The notes beneath the pieces were generated by a model. That model worked only from the letters and a program-made list of their open reading frames with translations, did not search any database and was not told where the DNA came from. Position numbers and translations under genes: made by a program. From contig JAPEUQ010000003.1 in the NCBI GenBank assembly GCA_027946365.1, forward strand, positions 3,472,001 to 3,536,000: a DNA stretch of 64,000 nucleotides. Reading direction: 5' to 3'. Positions 12,323 through 22,471 of this stretch are shown here, piece by piece. Source of the DNA: Kalmusia sp. IMI 367209. Its lineage: Eukaryota; Ascomycota; Dothideomycetes; Pleosporales; Didymosphaeriaceae. Within the stretch, counting starts at the first letter, position 1. Each line of letters begins with the position of its first letter.

Positions 12323-13897
12323 ATGTGTCGTCCCTTCAGTAGGTTGATACACAGAGTCCTGCCATGTATACATACTGATTTGCACAGCCTCGCTGCCAGC
12401 GGGCGAAGGACCTGCTCGCTTCTCCCCGGCCGCCGTTCAGGATTGGGCACCGAGACGCAAGTCAGTCTCCAACGCTTGCGAGCGATGTAGAAGGCGAAAG
12501 GTAGCCAGTAGTCTCTACGTGAAGGGTTCCAAAGTCTAAAATTACTTAGATCCGATGCGACGGGGACACTCCATGTGCAACCTGCAAAAGATTCTCATTA
12601 GCATGTTCGTAGCTTCAGGCATGCCCAATCCGTAGTAATAGCTAAAGCTAATATTAACCAGGCGTAAGAACGCAAAAACCACGAGAAGTCGTTGCATCGT
12701 CAGTATCTGCCCTTTCCGCGCCAGTGACGCGCGCCATCACGTGATTGTACCAACATGGGTCGCAGAGAACACCAAGCCGCGCTAGAAAGTCGAATACACC
12801 ACTTAGAGGCTCAGTTGGCTGCACACGTCAATGCGCCAATGCATGGGATGGAGTCGATAGACCAAAATCTCATGTCGTCAACCCCAACCAGCTTCGACTG
12901 GGGTCAGAGCCCGCCCAACCTGTCATTGGACACGACCTTCACTCCGGCATTCACATCCGAACCTTCTGAGATGGATATGGGAAGCTTTTCGGCTGGCAGT
13001 ACAGGGGCTAGAGTGCCTTCAATAGCCATCACTGAATGTGAGCTTGTCCCCAACGCGGCAGTCGTATCTTCACCAGTACCTTCATTCTGGTCAGGCACCA
13101 CACGAGCGTCGTCCCCCGACATTCCGCCTACGAGTGCGCCATCGTTCCCTCCAATGGGCTTTCCATCGAGCACTAAATCTTACACGCCATCGCCAGGGCC
13201 ACAACCGCACGCAACTGAGTGGGATTTCATGGCCCAAAGAAGCAAGCTGAAACCTGACGCATCTCAGAGTGCCAGCATCTCCCGCGCAACTTCAATATCA
13301 TCGAATTCGCTAGAAAGTGAAGAACACGGCACTGAAGACGAACCCGATGTATTGCCTCTTGCACCCGCCCCTCGACTGCCACGTCCGGGACTTTTTGCCG
13401 CGCATACAGAGAGCCCACCACCAGGCTCCTCCAGGTCAAGCTTCACGGACAGGAGTCGAGCGCTCACAACCACACCGTTCCCTAGTCGCTTCGAGGCCGA
13501 GACTCTGACGTCGGAATTCGTCCAGCATCTAGAATCATCAGAACAGAAAATGTACTCCGTCACCCCCGGCCTCTTCAGTCGATTATGCGAATCTGTCTAT
13601 CCGGATCCTAAGAAGCGGGGAGTAGCTCTCGATATCCCGGTGTCTACGCAAATGGCGCGATTCCACGTCTTCATGGCCATGGCGATCGGCATGAAGATGC
13701 GAATCAAAGACAGTCCGGAGAATACCAATTCGCTCCTCGACACGTGTTATGACCTAGCGATGCAGCAAGCGGCTTCTGCGCCGTTTTGGCAAGAGAGTGG
13801 TGGTATTGAAGCTGTACAGCTCTTGTCCATCTTTGCCTCAATCCGCAAGGAGCCCCAGTTTGATCCGAAGCCTCTGCAGCCTTCCATGTCTTGGTGA
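12323..13897 (+). CDS. Zn2Cys6 (Gal4-type) transcription factor, C-terminally short
   Basis: DNA-binding regulator; the target is unknown. The binuclear cluster follows C-x2-C-x6-C-x5-C-x2-C-x6-C exactly, but only after splicing. Exon 12388..12500 gives the first two Cys, exon 12550..12604 the next three plus the first base of the last Cys codon, and exon 12662..12698 begins with that codon's other two bases. Exon 12766..13897 carries the coiled-coil linker and the rest. A first exon 12323..12338 with intron 12339..12387 (GTAGGT...GCACAG) supplies an ATG in phase, but this start is tentative. The model gives 450 residues. The middle is disordered and rich in Ser and Pro; the last 130 residues look like the beginning of a fungal regulatory middle-homology region and then stop, where typical members continue for some 200-300 residues. 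Truncation or a missed 3' exon are both possible. Confidence 0.82.
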
Positions 13898-15160
13898 CAT
13901 CCGGTCGTAGAACTTTTCATAGCTTCCGAGAAAGGAAGCAGTTCCGTCGCCAATTTTTTTTTCCGACAAAAGGCCGGCTCTTGCCGCCTTACTGCTTCTG
14001 TATATTACGCTTGCATCGTTTTCTCTGTACATGTCCTTCAAATACGCCCGCGCAATAGACTTCATGACAATAACACGAAATACCTCCCACCGAATGCCAA
14101 ATCTTCATTGATATTATAGCTCACACACAGTGATTGACCAAACAAGTGAGACTTGTCATATATGCAATTGAGAGTCAGTAGTTCCAAGGCGGGTGCTCAA
14201 AATAGAGCACTGTGCTGGCTGTATTCGCTGCACCTGTGATCCTTTCCTTCCCCGACTCGCCTTTGGCTGCTTTAGGAATAGATAGCATACGGCTTTTACC
14301 AATCGGATGACTGCTGTTTCCCCTATCTACTCTGCATCGTGTTTGATGTAGGTTGCAAGGTCTTGATGGTTCAAGTCGATGTTGATAGCAAGCGGCATAC
14401 AAACGCGAAAGCCATCGGTCCACTATAGGAGCCGTCTGGAGGATCATTTGAACTAACCTTCCTAAAACGTTCTTCCCGATTTGTTGGGCGTGACTTTCAG
14501 GCAAAGCGTTTATACGTTGATAAGTACAGCTTCATCGATACGATTGAGGACTCGGAGGAATCTGGCTACTAGATCGAGGATTCACAGAACGATGATTTGG
14601 AGCAAAATGAATCTGAAAATGAAGATTCTGAGGTCGAGAACTAAGGGGCAGGACTAAGGTTACTAGAGTGGGACCTTAGGGTCTGGTGTCGGTCTAGGAG
14701 CGTAAGTTGGTTCATCAGCAAAGCTGTAAGATCTAAGGTCGAGAGATGAGAAGACTTTGGAACTAGGTATTTCTTTTTGGTTTTCGCCATAGTCTGCAGA
14801 TTTTCTTCTCACGTTATGAAGCAATTAACGTTAAGCATATATGGCCTACATCCTTCCCTGAGGACATCTGCCAGTCCGATATATTTTCCTTTTCCGAAAG
14901 CTTTGATTATACAGATATTGTGCCTGTATCGAGTTTGACCGTATTAAGTGGTGCGCGAGATACCTAAGTCTTGGTTCACAGGTAAATACCTTGTTGATGT
15001 CGCCTTAAATTATATGCATTCTTTTCGATAGCGTTGAATACTAGATAGTTATCCTAACAGTCATTTGATTGGAAAAAAAAGTGATTTGAACTGTTGGTGG
15101 TGCCTGCAAACCTATCAAGCAAAGATGAACGTTCACCCGCGGTAAGCAATCTACAACCAC
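13898..15160. other. AT-rich gene-poor stretch
   Basis: About 1.3 kb, clearly more AT-rich than the flanking genes. It holds one degraded reading frame (14462..14644, listed separately) and otherwise nothing I can support. Confidence 0.5.
14462..14644 (+). pseudogene. Relic of an acidic-tailed protein with an internal TAG
   Basis: One frame reads as an ordered segment followed by a very acidic Glu/Asp/Ser/Asn tail that ends in TAA at 14642..14644. It is interrupted by a single TAG at 14570..14572, where a CAG (Gln) would fit. The composition of the tail is too biased to be chance, but I cannot name the family, and no start is visible. It may be the last exon of a dead gene or transposon. Confidence 0.35.
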
Positions 15161-15166
15161 AAAAAA
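15161..15166 (-). terminator. Pol III T-run terminator of tRNA-Leu copy 1
   Basis: A run of six T on the minus strand, 37 bases downstream of the tRNA 3' end. The same short segment with five T follows the second tRNA copy, so it was duplicated with the gene. Confidence 0.6.
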
Positions 15167-15202
15167 GATATTCCCGAAACCCACTCAATGAGCGGACGAT
15201 GT

Positions 15203-15300
15203 TGATGAGAGTGGGACTCGAACCCACGCCACTTTCGTGACCAGGAAATGATGTTAAGAGAACCTTAACCTGGCGCCATAACCAACTCGGCCATCTCACC
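15203..15300 (-). tRNA. tRNA-Leu(AAG), copy 1, with intron
   Basis: The minus strand folds as a class II tRNA. The 7-bp acceptor stem (GGTGAGA with TCTCATC, one G-U pair) is followed by discriminator A at 15203. There is a 5-bp anticodon stem CCAGG/CCTGG, a long variable arm with a CAC-GAAA-GTG hairpin, and a T arm with GGTTCGAGTCC. The anticodon AAG is at 15266..15264 (read as IAG, decoding CUU/CUC). An intron of about 16 nt lies one base 3' of the anticodon, the standard position. Confidence 0.93.
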
Positions 15301-15714
15301 ATTGAATGATGGGATATTCTCCCGTTAGCAACAATATACTCACAATAGAAAAAAAAATTTCGGCAGGTGCAATTTTGGCATTTCTTTGTGGCTCTTACAT
15401 GGCGCTAAATTGAGAGGTTGGTGTTGCTTGATGAAGTGGGGGGAATGATTGATTGGCGGATACGCGAAAAGTAGTCAGGGGGCTAGACGATATCTCGCCG
15501 AACACTGCAAATTTTCAATGTCAATGAACGAACAACACTTATGGAACCGGCGATTCGTAGAGCATTTTACGTCGATGAAAATGAGTTTCGAACCCATCAT
15601 GTCACAACGTACGCACTGGTTTTGGGTTTTTCAAAAAAGGTTAGAGGGAATGTTCGACCGTGTCCCTTGTCCATACAGATTTTGACGGTTTATCGATCGA
15701 AGGTATTCTGTTCA
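15301..15714. other. Intergenic: upstream of tRNA and downstream of CYB2
   Basis: About 0.4 kb with no recognisable feature beyond the 5' flank of the tRNA and the 3' flank of the dehydrogenase gene. Confidence 0.5.
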
Positions 15715-17460
15715 CTACAAACGACTCTTAATGTTGAGGTTGCTACTCTCCGGCCTCCACATTTCATTCAGGAGCCGGGTTGGATTCACCATCTCAGGCT
15801 TCAATTGATCCAGCGCGGTAACACCTAACAGACGCATACCTAATGAAAGTTCATCAGCAAGCACTACAAGTAGTCAGTCAATGGCCAATAAATTTGCAAG
15901 AGAAGGATCGTTTACCGTCAACGCATTTTTCAACGCCCTGACTTCCATACGCTGCAAGCGCGTACATAAAGGGTCGTCCAACACCAACAGCAGTCGCACC
16001 CAAACAAAGTGCCTTGAGCACGTCGCTTCCATCTCGTAAGCCGCCGTCAAGGAAGATTTCAAGCTTGCCAATGACGTCGGGACAGTATGCACGTATTTCC
16101 AAGAGCGTCATGAGCGCGCTCGGTGCAGTGTGCAGCTGTCGACCGCCATGATTGCTCAAAAGAATACCGTCGCAGCCATATTCCAAGGCTAACTTCGCAT
16201 CTTCTGCGCACTGAACGCCCTTCAAAACGAGCGGACCTTCCCATTCCTTACGTATCCATTCCAGATCATCCCATGTCGTATGCGGGCTTAGCTGTCCACT
16301 GACGACTCGCCCGCCCATGGCTGGCGCAAATGCATTTTCGCCACCGGCTTCCCACTCCGCTGTTCCTTCTTCTCCCAAGCCAACGGCAAGTGCTTCTTCG
16401 GCCTGTAGCACGCGATCTGTGGTCCGCTTTCCAAGGACTGGCGTATCAACTGTAATCCAAAGGCCTTTGTATCCAGCTTTTTTCACAATATGCATCAGCT
16501 CGATCGCTTTCTTGCGATCTACTGGCATATAGTACTGGTAAAATAGCTTTGTCGGGCTCGCGTTATTCAGCCTTTGCTGCTCATCAACACAAGCCTGCAT
16601 AATCTGTTGTGAAGTCTTGGTCGACGCTGTGCTAACAACCATGTGCGCCCCCTTTCGTACCGCACCACGGACCATCTCAGGTTCTGCTGCTGGGTGAATG
16701 GCACCCAATGTGCCCATCGGAGAGATATAAAACGGGTATGGAGAACTGTTGCCAAAAATTGAGCGGCGAGTATCGACATCGCCTACGTTGCGCATTACGC
16801 GTGGACGGAAATTGATGCGACCCCAATCATCAAGATTGGTTTTCAGTGACAGTCCGGTATTAGCGGAAGTGCTCGCGTAGACGATGCTCTTATGAGGCAA
16901 AACGGCCCTCGCTGCGGTCTCAAAATCTGGACAAGACACGCAGAGGCTAAGATGAGGGATCTCTTTGGCGGTATCCGCAGTCTCTGCAGGCGCAGCATTG
17001 GCTTCTCTGGGTGCCCTCAGCTTGCCCAAGGTGTTGGGATCTATAGGGCCGACAACGCTTCCTTCCGGTAGGTCGTTGACATAATCCTAATGAGTACAAC
17101 ATCAGTTTCTCGATTAATGCAGCTTCTAAATATCGATTCGCATCATATATAGGTATATCTTCAATGTACGTACCAGGGGGTGATACTTCTTGAACTCCTC
17201 GGTGGCATCCTAGCGCTATTAGATATCCATCCTCAATCACGAAACAAGAACATACTGTGCCAGCCTGCTTTAGTATGATAGCAGCACCTCCCGGATGCTT
17301 CGGCAAGAAATTCGTAACATCGTACACCTTCGAGTCAAGCACCTAGAAAGTGGGGGTCAGCAAAGGTACGCTACATGCAATTGAATTGAACAGAACGTAC
17401 TATCCAGCAAGATTTCTTGTTATTATGCTTCACTACCTCTGCACCATCTACTGCAGCCAT
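15715..17460 (-). CDS. CYB2: Flavocytochrome b2-type L-lactate (2-hydroxy acid) dehydrogenase
   Basis: Oxidises L-lactate or a related 2-hydroxy acid to the keto acid using FMN, passing electrons through a b5-type heme. Five exons: 17460..17401, 17342..17256, 17209..17174, 17086..15916 and 15863..15715. All joins are GT-AG and in phase, giving 500 residues. Residues about 5-80 are the cytochrome b5 domain, with heme ligands in FLPKHPGG and in KKYHP. Residues about 110-490 are the FMN barrel, with ISPMGT, YQYY, the catalytic His in SNHGGRQ and the DGG-R-GSDV phosphate-binding loop. The heme domain starts almost at the Met, so there is no visible mitochondrial presequence like that of yeast Cyb2. 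A cytosolic location, or an unseen upstream exon, should be considered. Confidence 0.92.
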
Positions 17461-17778
17461 CTTGAAACGCCTGTCTAGTAATAAATAAGAATGTTGAACG
17501 AGACGTAGGTTGTTGATCGCCGACCAACCGTCATCGGGGTATTTGAGGGGCGGAGCGAGCTAGGCTGAATGGGGAGCAAACACGTCCCTCAGCCGAGGTC
17601 GGAGAGAAACCCGTTGACAGCGCTTATTGTGTATCTTCTTTTCTATAACACATCGACTCGTGACACGAACCTTGATAGACTTTCCTGATGTCATGATATG
17701 GCGCATAGATGGAAGGTCTTAAGACAATCATGCCTTCTTTGATGCAAAGGAGTAGCTAGCAACCCATTGGGTAGAATT

Positions 17779-17883
17779 TCATGGTTTAATCTTTCCAGTA
17801 AACTTTGAGAGAAATCCGACGAGAAGCTCCTTCTTCGCACCTTTAGTCGTACCCTCGCCCTTTCCAACGGGCTTTACCTCCAT
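17779..17883 (-). CDS. Possible 34-residue small ORF
   Basis: An ATG at 17883 opens a 34-codon Lys- and Gly-rich frame ending in TGA at 17781..17779. Its regular amphipathic pattern looks more protein-like than its surroundings. It could also be the last exon of a lost gene. I see no signal peptide and no known domain. Confidence 0.2.
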   Translation of the reverse strand: MEVKPVGKGEGTTKGAKKELLVGFLSKFTGKIKP

Positions 17884-18507
17884 TATATGTGTACTAGTAT
17901 CTACATATAGACAACTACGCCGTATGGTACTCTAAATTAACGATGCAAACATTATTATTACACTCCACCACAGCTTTACAGGATATACAATAGTGTACAT
18001 TGCATATGTATCCTGCGCGAAACATCCGGCGAGCATGGAAGAAGAGTGGGCGGACAAGGCGGCTCATAGACTGGCAAAATTCCTCAACAGAACAAAGAAT
18101 AGATATTTAATGATGACTATTTGGGCTCCTAACTATCGTGATACTAAAATGTATCGACTATGACACGTCATTAATGATTACTCGCTCACGGGAAGAACTC
18201 AAGGAAGAGCTTTGGTGGAGGCTCCTTGTGTGAGTTAAGTTTCGCTCATGAGAACAAGGTTAGATTATGGAATCTAGCATTATTTGTTGGCTTAATTATA
18301 CCAAGAGAAATCCTTAAGCTAGCGTATTTCACGTCGACGTGACTTACATTTAGGCTTTGAATCTTGCCACATTGATACATATAGGATTCATGCACGCTCG
18401 CAGCAACTAGTCCATTTGGTAGCCTCCTCTGGCCTGTAAATGATTTTCCAGATGACTCGCTAATCAGTCATGACGATCGTCCCGCGAGGGAAGAACTTGA
18501 CCACCTC

Positions 18508-18791
18508 TCAATGCAAGATGTCCACGCCTCCCCACCCCCTTCCTTTGTAGTGAAATGTAGTACCTACGCTCATAACCTCAACCATGGACCCAATAGCAAA
18601 CAAGCGGATGATTGGGCGTTCCTCCTTTTTGACTGCAACTTCGTCGGGATACTTGGGAATTAGGTGCTCCAAGCCCCGGGGGACAGGCTGGGCAAGAACC
18701 TGCTGCTCGGCCTCAAGACCGCTTTCTTCGACTACCACTGGAATCTCAGCACCATATTGTGAATGAAACTTTTTGTTTCTTCGGCTGCCAT
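18508..18791 (-). pseudogene. Decayed coding fragment with a one-base frameshift
   Basis: From an ATG at 18791 a frame reads 12 residues and then continues sensibly only after a one-base shift, as a Glu/Val/Pro-rich stretch of about 70 residues ending at 18508. The acidic, Pro-rich N-terminus followed by a short hydrophobic segment resembles the N-terminal tails of fungal single-pass membrane proteins, but this is a weak resemblance. No continuation is visible. Confidence 0.3.
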
Positions 18792-18910
18792 GGGCGCAGG
18801 GCTAGCTCCCTCGGTGAACCGGGTTGTGTCGACAATCAAACTCTTGCCGTGATAGATCTAAACTTGACAACCAAACAACACGTGATTCTTGTACTACCGA
18901 TGCGCCGGCC

Positions 18911-18999
18911 CGTGTGTCTGATATGTCCTATGTGACCCATGTCCCGTGTTCCATGTGTCCTGTGTCCCGTATCCCATATGTCCCATGTTGGGATACGGG
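18911..18999 (+). repeat. Minisatellite of T-G-T-C-C-C-like units ending in a perfect hairpin
   Basis: About eight imperfect 8-10-bp copies built on the motif CCATGTCC / TGTCCCGT fill 18911..18988. The last unit forms one arm of a perfect 11-bp inverted repeat, 18966..18976 with 18989..18999, around a 12-base loop. No gene overlaps it. Confidence 0.7.
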
Positions 19000-19436
19000 A
19001 GACCCTTGGTAGGAATGCGAGAAATCATCGTGATTCGCGTAGACTGTGTGGCGCAACCGAAGGGACACTCATGGAATTCTCAGTAGCAAGGGTTCCCTGG
19101 ATGCAGTTCTCTGAATGGATATATCAGAAGGGAGGCACGCTTTCAAGATCGAGGACCTTGCTGAAGGAGAGGAATGGCCCCTAGATGACCCATGTGTAGA
19201 GGGCGAATAGTAGGCAACGTCCGCATGTTTGATGATTGAACTGTGTGAAAGGTGAGGCAAGCATACCTCGCAAATAGCACTTTCATTATGACCTATCAAT
19301 CCTCCTACACAAGGGCTTACTTTACCGATGCAAAAAGAGCATGACAAGCTTGTCTAAGGTGCCAGCGCGATGTGTACTGGCCAGCATGCAGCCACTTCCT
19401 TCTTCTCAACTTGGACCTCAACCTCACGAAAACTGC

Positions 19437-19441
19437 AAAAA
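19437..19441 (-). terminator. Pol III T-run terminator of tRNA-Leu copy 2
   Basis: Five T on the minus strand 40 bases downstream of the tRNA, set in the same short context as the T-run after copy 1. Confidence 0.5.
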
Positions 19442-19480
19442 GATATTCCCGAAGGCTGCTCATATTGAGCAGACGAATGT

Positions 19481-19578
19481 TGATGAGAGTGGGACTCGAA
19501 CCCACGCCACTTTCGTGACCAGGAATTAGTGTTAAGAGAACCTTAACCTGGCGCCATAACCAACTCGGCCATCTCACC
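19481..19578 (-). tRNA. tRNA-Leu(AAG), copy 2, with intron
   Basis: Mature sequence is identical to the copy at 15203..15300, with the same 98-bp length and the anticodon AAG at 19544..19542. The intron has the same length but differs at three positions. Both lie on the minus strand 4.28 kb apart. Confidence 0.93.
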
Positions 19579-20180
19579 GATCTCTGAGAGACGATTGATG
19601 GAGATTTTGGGCCAAATTTAATACTAGTACGTTGTACTTGATCTAGACGATGAGCATCATGGGATGGAGAATGATTACGCTGAATGAGGATTGTTTTGTG
19701 TGGTTGGGTGGGGTGTGAAAATTCAGTGTTGGATGTGGGGCGGGAGGGAGGGGCCGGAACGTCGGTGGCCCGGCTGTCGATTTCGTGGCACCGAATTGCC
19801 TTCAGAACAGCACATCAGTCGAAGTCAAATGAAAATTATCAACACCTTCTTCTGCTTGCCGAGTCCTTACGCTACGATTTATGGATAAAGCGTCATCGCC
19901 ATGATGACGCGTATCGGATAAATCACGCCTGTAGAGAACAAATAAACTTCACGTGCGACAAGCATCGACTCTTTCATACAAGTAGACCAAAATGCTTATT
20001 AGCACGAAGTGCCAATAGCTGTACCTTCAAATCTCCTGACAATTTCATCTGCCAGCAAGCTTAGGCATAAGGTGGTATTTACACTTCGATAACGTGCCTT
20101 AACTATATAAGGTGGATTGTAATCATTTCTGCGTCGTTGAGCAACCCAAGTATGTCCCGCCAGATCTTTGTCCGACTTCC
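19579..20180. other. Intergenic, AT-rich
   Basis: About 0.6 kb between the second tRNA and the 3' end of the HET pseudogene. I see nothing I can name. Confidence 0.4.
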
Positions 20181-22471
20181 TTAAATCCGCAGCTGAGCTC
20201 GACCGACTCTCTCAAAGACATCCCCAACCCGTTTTACCAGCAGCATATCGAATTTCCTCGAGATATCAAAACTACAGTTTAGCTCAGGATAACAGTATGC
20301 CAAAGAAACAAGTTTATCCAGTTGACTCAAAGCCGAAATATCATTCATCTCTATCGTCCAGTTATATTTCACGGTAGTAGCTGAGGGTAAGGCTGCACAT
20401 AAAGGTAGAGTATCTCCCTTCTCATGTCCCTCTGCGAGTGTTAAAACAAGAGATACTCGTAATGCAGTAATACGCAGGACCTTCGGCTAGTACGGCATGG
20501 TAGATCCTCTAACCTCGTTGACTTTATGTATGTAGTCTTCAACCTTCTCCCATAAACCTGATTCATTCAGTACTTGTGTGGTGGTGACACATGGGCATCT
20601 AGTATCACAATAATGTTTCAAGCTACCTTTCCAACCGAGCCAGGACCAACTCGGGAATTCTGGCCGTCTTACAGACTGGGCACTATTTGTTAAGCTCCAG
20701 TTGATATTAAAGCTGTTCATGCGGTGCGGTTGAAAGGGTATGCCCCATAGATGGCGTCCGGAATTTGCTTGAAGGACTCCACGACACGCATCCAGTATAT
20801 CGGAATCAAACTTAAGTTCTCTTTCTGTGTAAATTTCCCCAAGATCCCAGACGTTCTGTTCAATAAGGGTTGAAAGAGAGCCTTGGCTAGCAATAACTTG
20901 GTACCATGATATTGTAGCACGATGACGATCTTTCTCGTTCCAGCACGACTGTTGGCATATCAAAGAGACTTCGTTTTGGGTGAATATAAGTCTACGTTTC
21001 AATAAGTATCTCTCTTGGAAAGTCCAGCCTACGGTACGGCAAATAATTAGTTAGTAGCCAGTCTTATTGAGAACGAAAGATGCACTGAGTACCACGAGCC
21101 ATACGATGTGCAGTAGTATCCGCAGTTCGTCATCAAATAGGAAATCATTCGCACCTCCAGATGCCCATTTAGACGATTCCATGATACGAATATTGTCGAA
21201 CATAACGTCAAATTGCTCAAAATTAACATCTCCGACCGCATATTGCTTTGGTATGTTCCGAGATCTGGAGAAACCAGGCAGCCCAAAATCAGCATCATCG
21301 CCGGCTGCAGCTATAATTGTCGGCTTGAGATCCGGCGTAGATCGAGTGCATATTGTTGATCTGAATATGCTTTGTGAAAGCATCGTGCTGGTCAATGCAC
21401 TAACACGGTTAGTCTGAATGGTTCAAAGTGTACAAAATAAGCTCCATCCTACATATCGATCAACCCAAAGGTATTTGAAGCCTAAATTCAACGTAACATT
21501 TATACTGTCCTCGATTGTGGCAGGATATTGGGAACAGTGCCCATCATAAGATGCCACCGGAACCGAGCCCCAAACATATGACCTGTGGTGCGGGTGAGAA
21601 GTCAGCGTGGGTCAGAGACTGAGAACTGGGATGATGTTGAAGTCTCAGCTAGTTGAGGGAAAGATTCTCTCGTCCGCGAAGAAGAGACATGTATTTGGTA
21701 CCCAGGGCTGTACTGACAGAGCGAGGTACTTGCATGCCTTTGGAGCTGGCACGACTTGTCGCGCATTGCAGTCAACGACACGGAACCCAGGTATATCAAT
21801 AGCGTCATTTGATACACATGGGTCCTCAGAATCAGCATGCTCCCTCTCACAAAATGTAAGCTACCTCCGAGAATATCGTAATCTATGGCAGATGGTTTCG
21901 TACTGTGGGTCGTCAAGGTATTTGTGTCCATGTGGGAAAGAAGCATATGGAAATGCGCCGAACTTATCGATGTGCCCCGAGGTCCTCGGCTAGCTAGGCA
22001 CATTTCAAGAAAAGAATAATTCATTCGACTAGCTTCGTTGTTTTCTTCTAAATCCGCTAAAGAGAAATCCTTCTTACGCGTGGAAGGAGCACGAGTGGTC
22101 AAAATAAGAGATATATAAAGGTGGCCAAGCTCTATTATCGTGCCAACCAGCCGACAAAATTGACATGCTGAGTCTGGAAGCTGCTCATAGGGGTCATTGA
22201 TTGTACCTATGTAGTAGTCGTGCATGAAAGGCGTTGTGGATTCTGCGAGCGAAGACCATCGTACCATACGGCAACGAGCGCATAGATGGGCCTGGAAGCT
22301 TTTATTCTGGAACTCGGCCTCACTCACTCTTATTCGTTTCTTGTATTTTAAGACTGTATCCTAGTCTGATTCGTGCATCTCGAAGACGACAAACGAATTC
22401 TTCGAATCATTTGTCGATGCATGCGGTCCAAATCTATGTTGTAATAGTCTATCCTCTTCGCTGCAAGTCAT
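20181..22471 (-). pseudogene. HET-domain (heterokaryon incompatibility) pseudogene
   Basis: HET proteins trigger cell death when incompatible strains fuse. Reading the minus strand from an ATG at 22471, the family motifs appear in order: a CARCR N-terminal zinc-like motif, the IPGFRVVDC segment, LALSYVWG, LWVDRYCIDQ, TIIAAAGDD, GWTFQERYL and a C-terminal PSWSWLGWKG. Three introns fit, with donors GTCAGT, GTAGGA and GTGCGA. The frame is broken four times. There are TAG stops at 22361..22363 and 20487..20489, in both cases with the same frame continuing sensibly beyond. A base is lost in the A4 run at 21851..21854 (T-run on the coding strand), and a base is gained near 21332. Both TAGs could come from CAG by a CpA-to-TpA change, the type made by fungal repeat-induced point mutation. 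The indels alone could be sequence errors, but together with the two stops they point to real decay. Confidence 0.82.

Larger units (their letters stand above)
17461..19436. other. Gene-poor AT-rich region
   Basis: About 2 kb upstream of CYB2 with no complete gene of normal size. It holds a 34-codon frame, a decayed coding fragment and a minisatellite with a hairpin, all listed separately. Confidence 0.5.
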
